Below, piece after piece: positions 1 through 8,519 of a stretch of DNA of 64,000 nt. The stretch is taken from assembly GCF_008107685.1 (NCBI RefSeq), contig NZ_VIRF01000070.1:39868-103867 (forward strand), in the 5' to 3' direction. The notes below the pieces were generated by a model. The model made no database searches. It was not told where the DNA came from and saw nothing but the letters and a program-made list of their open reading frames with translations. The translations under genes were made by a program, and so were the position numbers. Numbering within the stretch: position 1 is the first letter of the stretch; each line of letters begins with the position of its first letter. The stretch is from Novosphingobium sp. BW1. Its GTDB lineage: Bacteria; Pseudomonadota; Alphaproteobacteria; Sphingomonadales; Sphingomonadaceae.

Positions 1-731
1 GTTGCGCGCTCGATCAAGAGCGCGACAAGATCGCCATTGGCGTTCGAATATTCATAGCGGCTGCCCGGCGTGTCCACGAGCGGGTAGTCCTCGATCAGCA
101 CCCGGTCATGGAAGGGGTGCAGGTACGCGCGGTTGAGCACGCTGTCGGGATCGGTGGAACTGCCCTGCGGCAGGAGCCCCGAGCGCATGCCCAGAACCTG
201 CCGAATGGTGATCGCGGCCTTGGGAGTGCCCTGCCACTCGGTCAGGAAATCGGACATGGGCTGATCGAGCGAGGCGATATGCCCTGCTGCCATGGCCCGG
301 CCCACCGCGATCGTCGCTAACGGCTTGGCCAGCGACTTGGAGACGACCGGACTGGTGGCGGCGGTATCGCCAAAGTAGTCCTCACTCACCATCTCGCCAT
401 CCTGCCAGACTAGGAACGCGGAACTGTTCGCCTGCGCGGCATAGGCGCGCGCGGCCGTAACAGCATCGGGCGCCACGCTGCCCCCCTTCGGGAAAGGCCT
501 CCAGGCTGTCGTGCCCTGAACCGGAGCGAGAGTGTCGTAGCCGGCAAGCCCCGCGCCGGGCTGGCGCCGCATGTAGCGCGCAAAGCGCTCCTGGTAGAGC
601 GCCTCAGCCTCGGCCTCGCTCAACGCGGTATCGGCGCGCGCGGGCGTCTCGGACACCGGCGCAGCGGCGCAGCCAGCCAGCAGCACGGGCAACAGCGTGG
701 GCAGGGCAAGGAATGCGAAGGATCGCTTCAT
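1..731 (-). CDS. Beta-lactamase-family serine hydrolase lipoprotein (3' part cut by window edge)
   Basis: The reading frame starts at 731 and is still open at the left edge, so about 243 N-terminal residues are visible. Residues 1-21 form a lipoprotein signal ending in LLAGC, with Cys21 as the lipidation site; the enzyme should be anchored facing the periplasm. The class-C beta-lactamase/DD-peptidase/esterase fold is indicated by an SxxK motif (S133-L-A-K136) inside SKSLAKP and by a Y-S-N motif at 228-230, which are the nucleophile/base pair and second catalytic motif of the family. The third motif (HxG/KTG) would lie beyond the edge. It is divergent from the alpha/beta hydrolase at 875. Whether it acts on beta-lactams, peptides or esters cannot be told; sphingomonads have many such proteins and most are not resistance enzymes. 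Confidence 0.88.
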   Translation of the reverse strand, partial: MKRSFAFLALPTLLPVLLAGCAAAPVSETPARADTALSEAEAEALYQERFARYMRRQPGAGLAGYDTLAPVQGTTAWRPFPKGGSVAPDAVTAARAYAAQANSSAFLVWQDGEMVSEDYFGDTAATSPVVSKSLAKPLATIAVGRAMAAGHIASLDQPMSDFLTEWQGTPKAAITIRQVLGMRSGLLPQGSSTDPDSVLNRAYLHPFHDRVLIEDYPLVDTPGSRYEYSNANGDLVALLIERA

Positions 732-874
732 GCAGAGTTTCTCCTGATCTCGTGGCCTGTGTTCTGCACCGCGCTCCCCCGCACCTGAATGCAGGACTGC
801 ATGCGTTTTCAACTGACGAACACAGCGCACAAAACGGGGAGCGCTCGGCCGCCAACTCGTCGATCATTGCCGTC

Positions 875-1837
875 ATGACGAGGTTTCCAACATTGCTTCA
901 GGCAACCGCTGCGCTTTCCCTTCTGGCAAGCTTTCCGGCCTGTGCATCCACCGTACCCGGGGCACCCACGATGCGGGTAAATGCTGCCGAAAAGAGCGCG
1001 CCTGGCGTGCGCAGGCAAACCGTGACGCTTACGACCGAAGACGCACGCAAGCTTGCCGTCACCGTCTACGCGCCCGAGGCCGCGTGCCATGCCTGCGCGC
1101 TGGTGATCTTCTCGCACGGCAATTTCGCAACGCCCGAACGCTATGACCGCGTGCTGCGCGCCTGGGCCGCGCAAGGCTTTGTTGTCGCGGCCCCGCTCCA
1201 CACCGATTCCGAGGAATACCCCGAACCGGACAAATACCCCGACAGCCGCGCCACCCGTCTTGCCGACTGGCGCGCGGTCGATGCAGCCTTTGCTACGACG
1301 CTTCCCAAGAACCTGAAGCTGGACGAGACGACCCTGTCGGGCAAGGCAATCGCCGCCGGGCACAGCTACGGCGCGCTCATCGCGCTGGTCGCGGGCGGGG
1401 CAACGCTTGCCGAACCGGCCTGGACGTTAGGCATGACTCGCGCGCCCGAGGCGGTCATCGCGCTGTCTCCTCCGGGCGAAATGAAGGGGCTCGCGACGCG
1501 CGAAGGGCTCGGCGCGCTGAAGCGCCCCGCGCTCGTCGTCACCGGAACCACAGATGTCCTGCCCGGCTTCATCGACGACTGGCACCAGCACCTCAACGCC
1601 TATGAGGCCGCACCCCGAGGGCTGGGCTACGCGCTCGTCTTCACTGACATGAATCACTATTTCAACGGGGCCTACGGACGCCCGACCGAGGACGGTGCGC
1701 GCGAGGCCGCCGACGCGCTCGCCCGGATGACCCGCGAAACCGCGCACTTCATGCGCGCGGCCCTTGCCGGCACGCTCCCCGGTTCCACGATCTGGGCCCA
1801 ACGCAGCGACCCCATGGCCGAGGCCCGTGCCCACTAA
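875..1837 (+). CDS. Exported alpha/beta hydrolase (chlorophyllase/dienelactone-hydrolase type)
   Basis: A 320-aa protein. The ATG at 875 is chosen because the next residues form a signal peptide (hydrophobic LLQATAALSLLASFPACA, 7-24); the frame is open further upstream but encodes nothing signal-like. The nucleophile elbow is GHSYG with Ser164, the acid is probably Asp227 (GTTDVLPGF) and the base His261 (DMNHYF), giving the usual Ser-Asp-His order. An oxyanion-type segment FSHGNF lies at 79-84. The family includes PET-hydrolase-like and platelet-activating-factor-hydrolase-like lipases/esterases; the substrate is unknown. It is divergent from the beta-lactamase-like gene across a 143-bp gap and followed by a methyltransferase gene 54 bp downstream. 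Confidence 0.85.
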   Translation: MTRFPTLLQATAALSLLASFPACASTVPGAPTMRVNAAEKSAPGVRRQTVTLTTEDARKLAVTVYAPEAACHACALVIFSHGNFATPERYDRVLRAWAAQGFVVAAPLHTDSEEYPEPDKYPDSRATRLADWRAVDAAFATTLPKNLKLDETTLSGKAIAAGHSYGALIALVAGGATLAEPAWTLGMTRAPEAVIALSPPGEMKGLATREGLGALKRPALVVTGTTDVLPGFIDDWHQHLNAYEAAPRGLGYALVFTDMNHYFNGAYGRPTEDGAREAADALARMTRETAHFMRAALAGTLPGSTIWAQRSDPMAEARAH

Positions 1838-1891
1838 GGACACCCGCCAGGGGCACATTGGTACCCACCCCCACGAGAGCTTGAGAAGAGA

Positions 1892-2947
1892 ATGCGCATG
1901 ACCAACCCACTTGAACCGCCCTTTCGCCAGCGCGGGCGCGCCTCGCTCGATTTCCTGCTGCACTTCGGACGCGGCACGCAAGGCTTGCGCGGCGAGGTCG
2001 AGAAGGACATCGCCCGCGTCGTGCCCGACCCTGAGAAGCTGCCGCAGGACATTGACCAGCGCAGCCAGCAGATCGAGCAGCGCCTGATGGCAAGCCCGCT
2101 CTGGCGCACCCAGGCCCTGATCGGTGAGTGGAACGCCCGCAACCACGGCCTCATCGCGCGCGAAGCCTTCGAAGAAGTGCGTGAAGACGTTGATACCGTG
2201 ATCGAGCGCTACCAGTCGCAAGGCGCGACTACCCTCGAACCGGCTCCCGATGGAACCGAGCCCCCGGCCTACTTCGAGGGCGTCAACTTCCACCGCACCG
2301 CAGGCGGCTGGGAAGACCACGAGATGCAAGGCTACATCCACGGCGAGATCGTCCACCGCAAGCTCGTCAACGCCTTCTTTCCGGGCGGCATCTTCAAGCA
2401 GCGCCGCGCAGTCGCCGCGATGGCCCCGCGCGAGGACTACAAGCGCATCCTCGACATGGGCGCCTCCACCGGCCACTTCACACAGGCCCTGCAGGAGACC
2501 TACCCCGGGGCCGAGATCATCGGCGTCGACCTTTCTCTGCGCGTTCTCGAGCACGCCCAGCGCATCGGGAACGCCCACGGCTGGGCCTGGAAGCTCTACC
2601 AGCGCCCTGCCGAGGACACCGGCTTTGCCGACGCCTCGTTCGACCTCGTCGCCTCGTACATCCTGCTCCACGAGATCCCCGCGGACGTGATCCGCCGCGT
2701 CTTCGAGGAGGCCTTCCGCGTGCTGGAGCCGGGCGGCGACATGATCATGTCCGACGTCACCCGCTACGCCGACATGGACAAGCTCTCGGTCTGGCGCGCG
2801 GACAGCAACGCGCGCCTCGGGGGCGAACCCTACTGGCGCGAATCCGCCAGCCTCGATCTTGCCGAAGTGGCCCGCGCGGCCGGCTTCGTCGATGTCACGG
2901 CGCAAGGCATCTATCCCCACGTCGTGAAGGGACACAAACCGAAATGA
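1892..2947 (+). CDS. Class I SAM-dependent methyltransferase
   Basis: A 351-aa protein with a 150-residue N-terminal region of unknown function, rich in charged helices, followed by a Rossmann-type methyltransferase domain. Motif I is ILDMGASTGHFTQAL, the acidic motif II is GVDLS, and motif IV is FDLVASYILLHEIP, followed by VLEPGGDMIMSD. All of these fit the Methyltransf_11/25 families. No signal peptide or membrane segment is seen, so it should be cytoplasmic. Its last 4 bases (ATGA) overlap the start of the 104-aa gene at 2944, implying translational coupling and possibly a shared task. The methyl acceptor is not deducible. Confidence 0.85.
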   Translation: MRMTNPLEPPFRQRGRASLDFLLHFGRGTQGLRGEVEKDIARVVPDPEKLPQDIDQRSQQIEQRLMASPLWRTQALIGEWNARNHGLIAREAFEEVREDVDTVIERYQSQGATTLEPAPDGTEPPAYFEGVNFHRTAGGWEDHEMQGYIHGEIVHRKLVNAFFPGGIFKQRRAVAAMAPREDYKRILDMGASTGHFTQALQETYPGAEIIGVDLSLRVLEHAQRIGNAHGWAWKLYQRPAEDTGFADASFDLVASYILLHEIPADVIRRVFEEAFRVLEPGGDMIMSDVTRYADMDKLSVWRADSNARLGGEPYWRESASLDLAEVARAAGFVDVTAQGIYPHVVKGHKPK

Positions 2948-3258
2948 ACGCCGCAGCCATGAACACGATTGCCACGCCCACCAACCCCAAGGCCTACAAC
3001 CACCCCGACCGCCCGACGCTGGTCGATGCGGACGTGGGCCGGGTGGGCAGCGCGGTGCTCGCCCTCACCCGCGAACTCTGGGTCCTGACCGACCGCGTCG
3101 CGGTGATGGAGGAACTGCTTACGCAAAACGGCATCAACATCGCCGAACAGATCGAGACCTTTCAGCCCAGCGCCAAAATGCAGGAAAAGCTCGACGCGCG
3201 CGGCAAGCACATGGTCGAGATGATCGTCGCCGCGCTGGCCGGAACCGAGGGCGCGTAG
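2944..3258 (+). CDS. Small protein coupled to the methyltransferase, function unknown
   Basis: A 104-aa protein whose start codon overlaps the stop of the upstream methyltransferase (ATGA), which supports both reading frame and co-expression. Residues 29-75 are helical and heptad-like, followed by a polar tail. There is no signal peptide and no motif I recognise. An ATG at residue 6 is an alternative start, but the overlapping one is typical of coupled genes. It ends just before the first copy of the dispersed structured repeat, whose first hairpin could terminate the transcript. Confidence 0.7.
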   Translation: MNAAAMNTIATPTNPKAYNHPDRPTLVDADVGRVGSAVLALTRELWVLTDRVAVMEELLTQNGINIAEQIETFQPSAKMQEKLDARGKHMVEMIVAALAGTEGA

Positions 3259-3410
3259 GAAGCAATGGGGTCAAGGGAGCATCACCCCTTGACCCCATGA
3301 CCGTTCACCTCACCTGGCTGCGCAACGGCGGTGCGGGAGAGGTGAGGGGGACAGGTTGGGAAGCCCGAGGGCGATGGCCCCCAGAGTGGTTTCCTTTCCG
3401 GCTTGCAACC
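3259..3410 (+). repeat. Dispersed structured intergenic repeat, copy 1
   Basis: First of four related intergenic elements of about 130 bp, all on the plus strand. Three stem-loops follow one another. Hairpin 1 (3265-3298) has a perfect 13-bp stem, including GGGGTCAAGGG/CCCTTGACCCC. Hairpin 2 (3308-3347) is built on CCTCACCT/AGGTGAGG. Hairpin 3 (3365-3384) is CCGAGGGC-GATG-GCCCCCAG, degenerate in this copy, and is followed by a pyrimidine-rich tract. It begins 7 bp after a stop codon, so it could serve as a terminator or 3' UTR structure. Confidence 0.7.
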
Positions 3411-3494
3411 AATGCCACGCTGCCCCTTTCTCTTCGCAGGCAATCAGGCCAGACGTTCCTCGTCAGGTTCTCCAATCCAAGGCCGTGTTTCCCG

Positions 3495-4724
3495 ATGTCC
3501 GACGCCCCGCTTGCTGCCCGCGATGACACCACGGCCCAGTCGCTACGGCGCCGGGCCCTTATCGCGATCATCCTTGTCAACTTCGTCTCGCTGGCAGGCT
3601 TCGGGCTGATGTTCCCGGTCTTTGCCATCTACAGTCGCCAGATCGGGGCGAGCGGGATCGAAATTGCTGGCGCGGTCGCCGCCTTTTCGCTCGGCCAGTT
3701 CCTCTCCAGTCCGCTATGGGGGCGCTGGTCGGACCGCTGGGGGCGCCGCCCGGTGATGATCGGTGGTCTGGCCGTGGGCGCCTTTGTCTATGTCCTCCAC
3801 ATCTTCGCGCTCTCGCCGCTGACGCTGTTGGCTGCCCGCTTCGTGAGCGGCCTTGCCACGGGCAGCTTCTCGATCACCTTCGCGGTGGCCTCGGACCTGT
3901 CCACGCGTGACAACCGCACCCACGTCATGGGCATCGTCAGCGCCGGATTTTCACTTGGCTTCATCTTCGGCCCGGCCATCGGCGGCGTGACCGCTAGCTT
4001 AACCGGCGAAGACAACGCCTTTGCGCTGGTCTGCGTGGTGGGCGCGCTGCTGGGCCTTGTCGCCGCGCTCCTGACCTGGTGGCTGATGCCCGAGACCCGT
4101 CCCGAGGCCGCGCCCATCGCCAGTGAGCCCAGCGCGGCCGACAAGGGCCCGCTGCTGCGCCGCCCCGGTTTTGCCGCGGCCATTGGCTTTGCACTCATGG
4201 TCTCGATCGCCTTTGCCCAGATGGAGGCGATCCTCGCGCTCTTTGCCGACGACGTGCTGAGCCTCGATCCGCTTGGCATCGGGCTGCTGTTCGGCGCCAT
4301 GGGCCTTGTCACTACGGTGACCCAGTTCACCGTCACCGGCCCTGTTGCCAAGCATCTGGGCGAGGCCGCCATGCTCGCCCTCTCGCTCGCAATCATCGCG
4401 GGAGGGCTGGTTGTACTCGGCTTCGCCCATGGCCTTGCGCTGGCCGGTATAGGCCTGTTCCTGACCTCCAGCGGCTTCGCCCTCGTCAACCCGGCGATCT
4501 CGGGCCTGGTCTCGATGGCTTCGCCCGCGCATGCGCAAGGAACCGGGCTGGGGGTCATGCAGTCGGCCAACGCGCTGGGACGCGTCTTGGGGCCGCTGGC
4601 AGCAGGTCCGCTCTACGACCTCCAGGGCGAAGCGGCGCCGTTGTTCTGGGGCGGTGCACTACTCGCCGCGACACTGCTCGCCATGCCGCTCGCCACGCTA
4701 CCGTCGGGCGAAGCTCCCGCCTGA
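3495..4724 (+). CDS. MFS drug-exporter-like transporter (DHA1/TetA-like)
   Basis: A 409-aa inner-membrane protein with about 12 hydrophobic segments. The ATG at 3495 is preferred: the open frame extends upstream through the repeat element, whereas this start gives a short polar N-terminus (MSDAPLAARDD) directly before TM1. The loop 2-3 motif A is present as GRWSDRWGRRPV, and LGQFLSSPLWGRWSDRWGRR is the arrangement seen in DHA1 drug/H+ antiporters such as TetA and Bcr. A central hydrophilic loop (about 190-215) separates the two six-helix halves. The substrate is unknown; it precedes two IclR regulators, which could control it. Confidence 0.85.
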   Translation: MSDAPLAARDDTTAQSLRRRALIAIILVNFVSLAGFGLMFPVFAIYSRQIGASGIEIAGAVAAFSLGQFLSSPLWGRWSDRWGRRPVMIGGLAVGAFVYVLHIFALSPLTLLAARFVSGLATGSFSITFAVASDLSTRDNRTHVMGIVSAGFSLGFIFGPAIGGVTASLTGEDNAFALVCVVGALLGLVAALLTWWLMPETRPEAAPIASEPSAADKGPLLRRPGFAAAIGFALMVSIAFAQMEAILALFADDVLSLDPLGIGLLFGAMGLVTTVTQFTVTGPVAKHLGEAAMLALSLAIIAGGLVVLGFAHGLALAGIGLFLTSSGFALVNPAISGLVSMASPAHAQGTGLGVMQSANALGRVLGPLAAGPLYDLQGEAAPLFWGGALLAATLLAMPLATLPSGEAPA

Positions 4725-4761
4725 CACCACCCTTTTTATCCGCGTGACGGAGGAACAGGCA

Positions 4762-4797
4762 CAAGTTTGGCCTTCGTTCGCCCAACTTGCGAACGAA
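4762..4797. promoter_or_regulatory. Nested palindromes upstream of the first iclR-type gene
   Basis: Two overlapping inverted repeats are visible. CAAGTTTGG (4762-4770) pairs with CCCAACTTG (4781-4789) with one mismatch, and TTCGTTCGC (4773-4781) pairs perfectly with GCGAACGAA (4789-4797). They lie about 80 bp before the GTG start at 4875 and are the natural candidate for an autoregulatory operator. No protein-binding evidence is available from sequence alone. Confidence 0.45.
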
Positions 4798-4874
4798 CCG
4801 CTTGCTGGCCTCCCGACCGAGCCGCACTCTGTGCCCAAACCGGCACAAGCAACGCGGAAGGACAGGCGCAGGCA

Positions 4875-5654
4875 GTGGACAACGGGGTTCCCATCCGGGC
4901 GGTCAGCCGCACGCTTTCGGTGCTGCGCACGATCAACCACGAGCGCGAAGTCTCGCTCACCGACCTCGTCCGCATCGAGAACCTGCCCTACCCCACGATG
5001 TTCCGCATCGTGCAAACGCTCGTCCATGAAGGACTGATCGAACGCGACGCCAGCGGCAAGCGTTACCGGGCGACAGCGCTCGTCCACACGCTTTCCAGCG
5101 GTTACGACGACAGCGCCCTGCGCTCACGCGCGCAGCCGCACATGAGCGCGCTGACCCGCGAGGTAGGATGGCCCTTGCTGCTGTCGGTGCGGGTTGGCTC
5201 GCGCATGGTCATTCGCGCCTCGACCCACCATGAGACCACGCTCACCTTCCACAACTGGGAAGCCGGTTCGGCCATGCCGATGGAAGGGAGCGCCACCGGC
5301 CTTGCCTGGCTGGCCTACCTGCCCGAGGACCATGCCCGCGACCTGGTGAACTGGGGTAGCGACTACCACACCGGCGGCGAAGGCCCCGATGCGGACCGCC
5401 AGGAGACGATGTTCGAGACACTCGCCCGCATTCGGAACGAGGGCTACGCATGGCGCCCCTCGCTGTTCGGTGACGAAAACAAGACCTCCTCGATCTCGGT
5501 GCCGGTGCTCGATGGCGAGCGCATCCTCGCGGTTCTCACGCTGACCTACTTCTCTGCCGCGATGAAATCCGATGTCGCGCGGGAACGCTATGTGCAGCCG
5601 CTGATGGAAACTGCCGCCAGCATTGCCCGCAATGTCACCCCGGACTGCCCCTGA
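4875..5654 (+). CDS. IclR-family transcriptional regulator (tandem copy 1)
   Basis: A 259-aa protein if translation starts at the GTG at 4875. That start gives the N-terminus (V)DNGVPIRAVSRTLSVL, which matches the ATG-started N-terminus of the neighbouring paralog (MEGVPIRSVCRSISVL) and an identical length; GGAAGGA at about 4856-4862 is a possible ribosome site. Residues 8-70 are the IclR winged helix (PYPTMFRIVQTLVHEGLIER recognition region), and the remainder is the GAF-like IclR effector domain. Members typically sense aromatic acids or small carboxylates. The two paralogs probably arose by tandem duplication. The target genes are unknown; the MFS gene immediately upstream is the nearest candidate. 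Confidence 0.82.
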   Translation: MDNGVPIRAVSRTLSVLRTINHEREVSLTDLVRIENLPYPTMFRIVQTLVHEGLIERDASGKRYRATALVHTLSSGYDDSALRSRAQPHMSALTREVGWPLLLSVRVGSRMVIRASTHHETTLTFHNWEAGSAMPMEGSATGLAWLAYLPEDHARDLVNWGSDYHTGGEGPDADRQETMFETLARIRNEGYAWRPSLFGDENKTSSISVPVLDGERILAVLTLTYFSAAMKSDVARERYVQPLMETAASIARNVTPDCP

Positions 5655-5697
5655 AAGCAACTTAAAGTCCTTCTCACAGAATGGATTTTCTCAAAAA

Positions 5698-5716
5698 GTT
5701 TCCATTAGGTGGAAAC
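5698..5716. promoter_or_regulatory. IclR-box-like palindrome between the two iclR-type genes
   Basis: GTTTCCA-TTAGG-TGGAAAC is a perfect 7-bp inverted repeat in an AT-rich stretch, about 90 bp before the start of the second IclR gene. IclR-family operators are often built from TGGAAA/TTTCCA half-sites, so this is a plausible operator. The flanking AAAG and CTTT bases extend the symmetry imperfectly. Confidence 0.5.
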
Positions 5717-5807
5717 ACTTTGCATTTCCTGCTGCGGCGCAGCGCAATTTGCCGATCCTCCTCCCACCACGACGCGAAACCGCGCGAACACAGGGGGAAG
5801 TACACAA

Positions 5808-6587
5808 ATGGAAGGGGTTCCTATTCGCTCCGTCTGCCGGTCCATTTCGGTCCTGCAAGTCATCAATTCGCATGGGCCGCTGCCGCTAATGGACATCGCG
5901 CGCATCGGCAATCTGCCCTATCCCACGGTGTTTCGCATCGTGCAGACGCTCGTCCATGAGGGACTGGTCGAGCAAGAGCCGACGTCCAAGACCTACCGCC
6001 CGACCGCGCTCGTCGAATCGCTGGCCCACGGCTACCGCTCGGACGGCCCCTTGAGCGAGGCCAGCCGCGAGCCCATTGCCGCGCTCACCCGTGAGATCGG
6101 CTGGCCGGTCTTCGTCGCCGTGCGCGTCGGCCAGCGCATGGTCGTGCGCGAATCGACCCACGCCCAGACCTCGATGACCTTCGAACCGTGCAATCCGGGC
6201 GTCACCATTCCACTGCTCAGCAGCACCACGGGCCGTGCCTACCTCTCGGCCCTGCCGATCGCGCGCGTCCACGCGATCCTCGACAGCGCCGAGCGCAACC
6301 GCTGGGGTCTCGATCCCAACTTCGAGCGCGAGGCCTTCCTCGCCCGTCTCGAGCAGATCCGCGGCCGCGGCCTCAGCGCCGCCCCGTACACCTCGCGCGA
6401 AGCCAACCGTACCGCCTCGATCGCCGTGCCGATAGTGGCCGACGGCGAAGTGGAAGCGACACTCACGCTGACCTACTTCTTCAACGCGATGAACGAACAG
6501 ACCGCGATCGCGCGCTACGCCGACCGTCTTCACGCGGTGGCCACGCGCATCTCCGACCGGCTCGAATGCCGCGCAGTGGCCGCCTAA
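5808..6587 (+). CDS. IclR-family transcriptional regulator (tandem copy 2)
   Basis: A 259-aa protein. The ATG at 5808 is preceded by GGGGGAAG (5793-5800) at good spacing, and gives the same N-terminal layout and exact length as the upstream paralog. It has an N-terminal winged helix (PYPTVFRIVQTLVHEGLVEQ, about 42-61) and a C-terminal IclR effector domain ending in the LTLTYFFNAM motif shared with the first copy. The protein diverges from copy 1 mainly in the ligand-binding half, which suggests related but different effectors. A dispersed repeat follows 30 bp after the stop codon. Confidence 0.85.
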   Translation: MEGVPIRSVCRSISVLQVINSHGPLPLMDIARIGNLPYPTVFRIVQTLVHEGLVEQEPTSKTYRPTALVESLAHGYRSDGPLSEASREPIAALTREIGWPVFVAVRVGQRMVVRESTHAQTSMTFEPCNPGVTIPLLSSTTGRAYLSALPIARVHAILDSAERNRWGLDPNFEREAFLARLEQIRGRGLSAAPYTSREANRTASIAVPIVADGEVEATLTLTYFFNAMNEQTAIARYADRLHAVATRISDRLECRAVAA

Positions 6588-6611
6588 AAACGGAAAGAAG
6601 ATGAAAAATAC

Positions 6612-6740
6612 CTTTCGAGGGGTCATCGCCCCTTGACCCCGTAATCGGCGACCTCACCTTTCTCGGCCAAGCCGGCGCGACAAAGGTTAGCTCGACAGGC
6701 TGAGGAACCCGAGGGCGATGGTCCTCGGAATCTTCTTTCC
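6612..6740 (+). repeat. Dispersed structured intergenic repeat, copy 2
   Basis: Hairpin 1 is GGGGTCA (6619-6625) with TGACCCC (6634-6640). Hairpin 2 pairs GACCTCACCTTT near 6650 with AAAGGTTAGCTC near 6683, with two mismatches. Hairpin 3 is CCGAGGGC-GATG-GTCCTCGG (6709-6728), where a C-to-T change keeps a G-U pair, followed by AATCTTCTTTCC. It fills most of the 305-bp gap between the second iclR gene and the lysR gene; the rest of that gap is the lysR leader. Confidence 0.7.
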
Positions 6741-6892
6741 GTCATTCCGCTTCTTTCCTGCAAACTCCGGCGCTTGCAGATTCAGTCCCCTAGACCTGCC
6801 GGGCCGGGCGTCCTTGACAGCGCCCGGCAAAATGCAATGCTAACCCGAAATGCGTTGCCCAAAAACGCGCACCTCGGAGACATCATCACGCG

Positions 6893-7849
6893 ATGCCGGC
6901 ATTCTCGCGCTTCCTGCGCTACTTCATGGCCGTGGGCCGCCTCGGCTCGATCCGCAAGGCCGCGGACGAGCTGAACCTGTCGGCGTCGGCCATCGACCGC
7001 CAGATCCTCAACGTCGAGGCCGAACTGGGCATGCCGCTGTTCGAGCGCCTGCCCACCGGCCTCAAGCTGACCGCGGCGGGCGAACTGATGATGGCCAGCG
7101 CCCACCAGTGGGAAAAGGGCATGACCGAGGTCCGCGCGCGGATCGAGGACCTGCGCGGACTCAAGCGCGGTCACGTCGAGATCGCGGTAATCGATGCACT
7201 CACCCGCGGCTACATTCCCGAAACCATCCACCGCATCCAGCGCGACTATCCGGGCATCACGATCTCGCTGCGCGTGCTCGACAACGATTCGGTGCGGCGC
7301 GCGGTCGCGGAGGGCGAAGTTGATTGCGGGATCATGTTCGATCCCCAATCGCTGCGCGAATTGAACGTGCGCGCCTACGTGGAAGTGGTCCTCGGCTTCG
7401 TCACTCCGCCCGGCCATCCTTTCGGCGCGCGCGCGGAAGCCCGCTTCTCCCAATGCGTGGGCGAACCTATCATCGCGCCGGGCGAGCCGCTTGCCGTCGG
7501 CCAGCAGGTCGCCCTTCTCGAAGCGGCCACCAGCGCCCCCCTCGAACGGCGCGTCACCTCGGATAATATCCAGATGATAGCGGCACTTGTGCGCCAGGAC
7601 GCGGGCATTGGCATCCTCACCTCGCTCGACGTGATGACCGAAGTGCAGGAAGGTCGCCTGCAGTTCACCCGCATCGCCGAACCGCTGCTGCGGCCCATGA
7701 CGCTGGCGCTGTGCACCGCCTCCGCGCGCACGCCGTCCTACGCCGCCGCGTTGGTCCTGCGCGAGATCGGTAATGGCTACACCCGCCTTGACCATCGCAG
7801 CGCGCTGGCCGATTTCGGGACGGAAACGGCGCGCAAGGCAGGGGAATAG
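6893..7849 (+). CDS. LysR-family transcriptional regulator
   Basis: A 318-aa protein. The N-terminal winged helix-turn-helix covers residues 3-62 (FLRYFMAVGRLGSIRKAADELNLSASAIDRQI, with the usual LFERLPTGLKLTAAGE ending), and a linker helix and periplasmic-binding-protein-like effector domain occupy about 90-300. Some LysR proteins of this type control purine or thiol pathways, but nothing in the sequence fixes the ligand. It is followed 86 bp later by a purine-type phosphoribosyltransferase gene and lies near the purine-catabolism operon, so a purine effector is possible but unproven. Confidence 0.88.
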   Translation: MPAFSRFLRYFMAVGRLGSIRKAADELNLSASAIDRQILNVEAELGMPLFERLPTGLKLTAAGELMMASAHQWEKGMTEVRARIEDLRGLKRGHVEIAVIDALTRGYIPETIHRIQRDYPGITISLRVLDNDSVRRAVAEGEVDCGIMFDPQSLRELNVRAYVEVVLGFVTPPGHPFGARAEARFSQCVGEPIIAPGEPLAVGQQVALLEAATSAPLERRVTSDNIQMIAALVRQDAGIGILTSLDVMTEVQEGRLQFTRIAEPLLRPMTLALCTASARTPSYAAALVLREIGNGYTRLDHRSALADFGTETARKAGE

Positions 7850-7935
7850 CGCGCGTTCCAATATTGTTTGCAGGGCCGGAATTGGGTAATTCGAAAGGCT
7901 CTCCCTCCCCCAAGTTTTCCTCTCAGGAGTCCCCC

Positions 7936-8469
7936 ATGGACGACACGTCCGAGCCCCAACTGCAGTACCTCGAATACTACGAGGACTTCCTTGCCAAGGT
8001 GCGCGTTGTCTCGCGCAAGGTCACCGACAGTGACTGGATGCCCGATTTCGTGATCGGCATCGGACGCGGCGGCCTCGTCCCGGGCTGCTACGTTTCGCAC
8101 CAGCTTGATGTGCCCATGCTCTCGATCGACCATTCCGCCAAGCAGCCCGACTTTGCCGACGAACTCCTCGCCAAGCTCGCGGTGATGAGTGCGCAAGGCA
8201 AGAAGCTGCTGTTCATCGACGACATCAACGACAGCGGCGGCACCATCGAGTTCCTGCGCGCGCGCCTTGCCGAACTGGGCGCGGACGCCAGCTTCGTGCG
8301 CTTTGCCGTCATCATCACCAACACCAGTTCGCGCGCGAAGACCGACTACTGGGCCCAGACCATCGATCGCAGCCACGACAAGCGCTGGTTCGTCTTCCCC
8401 TGGGAATCGGTCTCGACCCGGGAAACCATTACCGCCGAGGCGCTTTCGGTACCTGAAAGACTTGCCTGA
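7936..8469 (+). CDS. Purine-type phosphoribosyltransferase (xanthine/guanine PRT-like)
   Basis: A 177-aa protein. The ATG at 7936 is chosen for the AGGAG at 7925-7929; the frame is open further upstream without a ribosome site. The PRPP-binding motif LLFIDDINDSGGT occupies residues 91-103, and GIGRGGLVPG at 41-50 is the PPi-loop region of the xanthine-guanine phosphoribosyltransferase group. The reaction would be base plus PRPP giving the nucleoside monophosphate. It is convergent with the purine-degradation operon and followed by a LOG-family gene that removes bases from monophosphates, so the pair could balance salvage against breakdown. Confidence 0.82.
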   Translation: MDDTSEPQLQYLEYYEDFLAKVRVVSRKVTDSDWMPDFVIGIGRGGLVPGCYVSHQLDVPMLSIDHSAKQPDFADELLAKLAVMSAQGKKLLFIDDINDSGGTIEFLRARLAELGADASFVRFAVIITNTSSRAKTDYWAQTIDRSHDKRWFVFPWESVSTRETITAEALSVPERLA

Positions 8470-8519
8470 GGCCTTCGCGCCTGCCCCTCCCGTGCGATAG
8501 CAGAAAGAATATCCCGTTC

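Noticed and set aside
3297..3494. N-terminal extension of the MFS transporter through the repeat element
   Set aside because: It would translate a structured repeat shared with three other non-coding sites; the ATG at 3495 gives a normal N-terminus.
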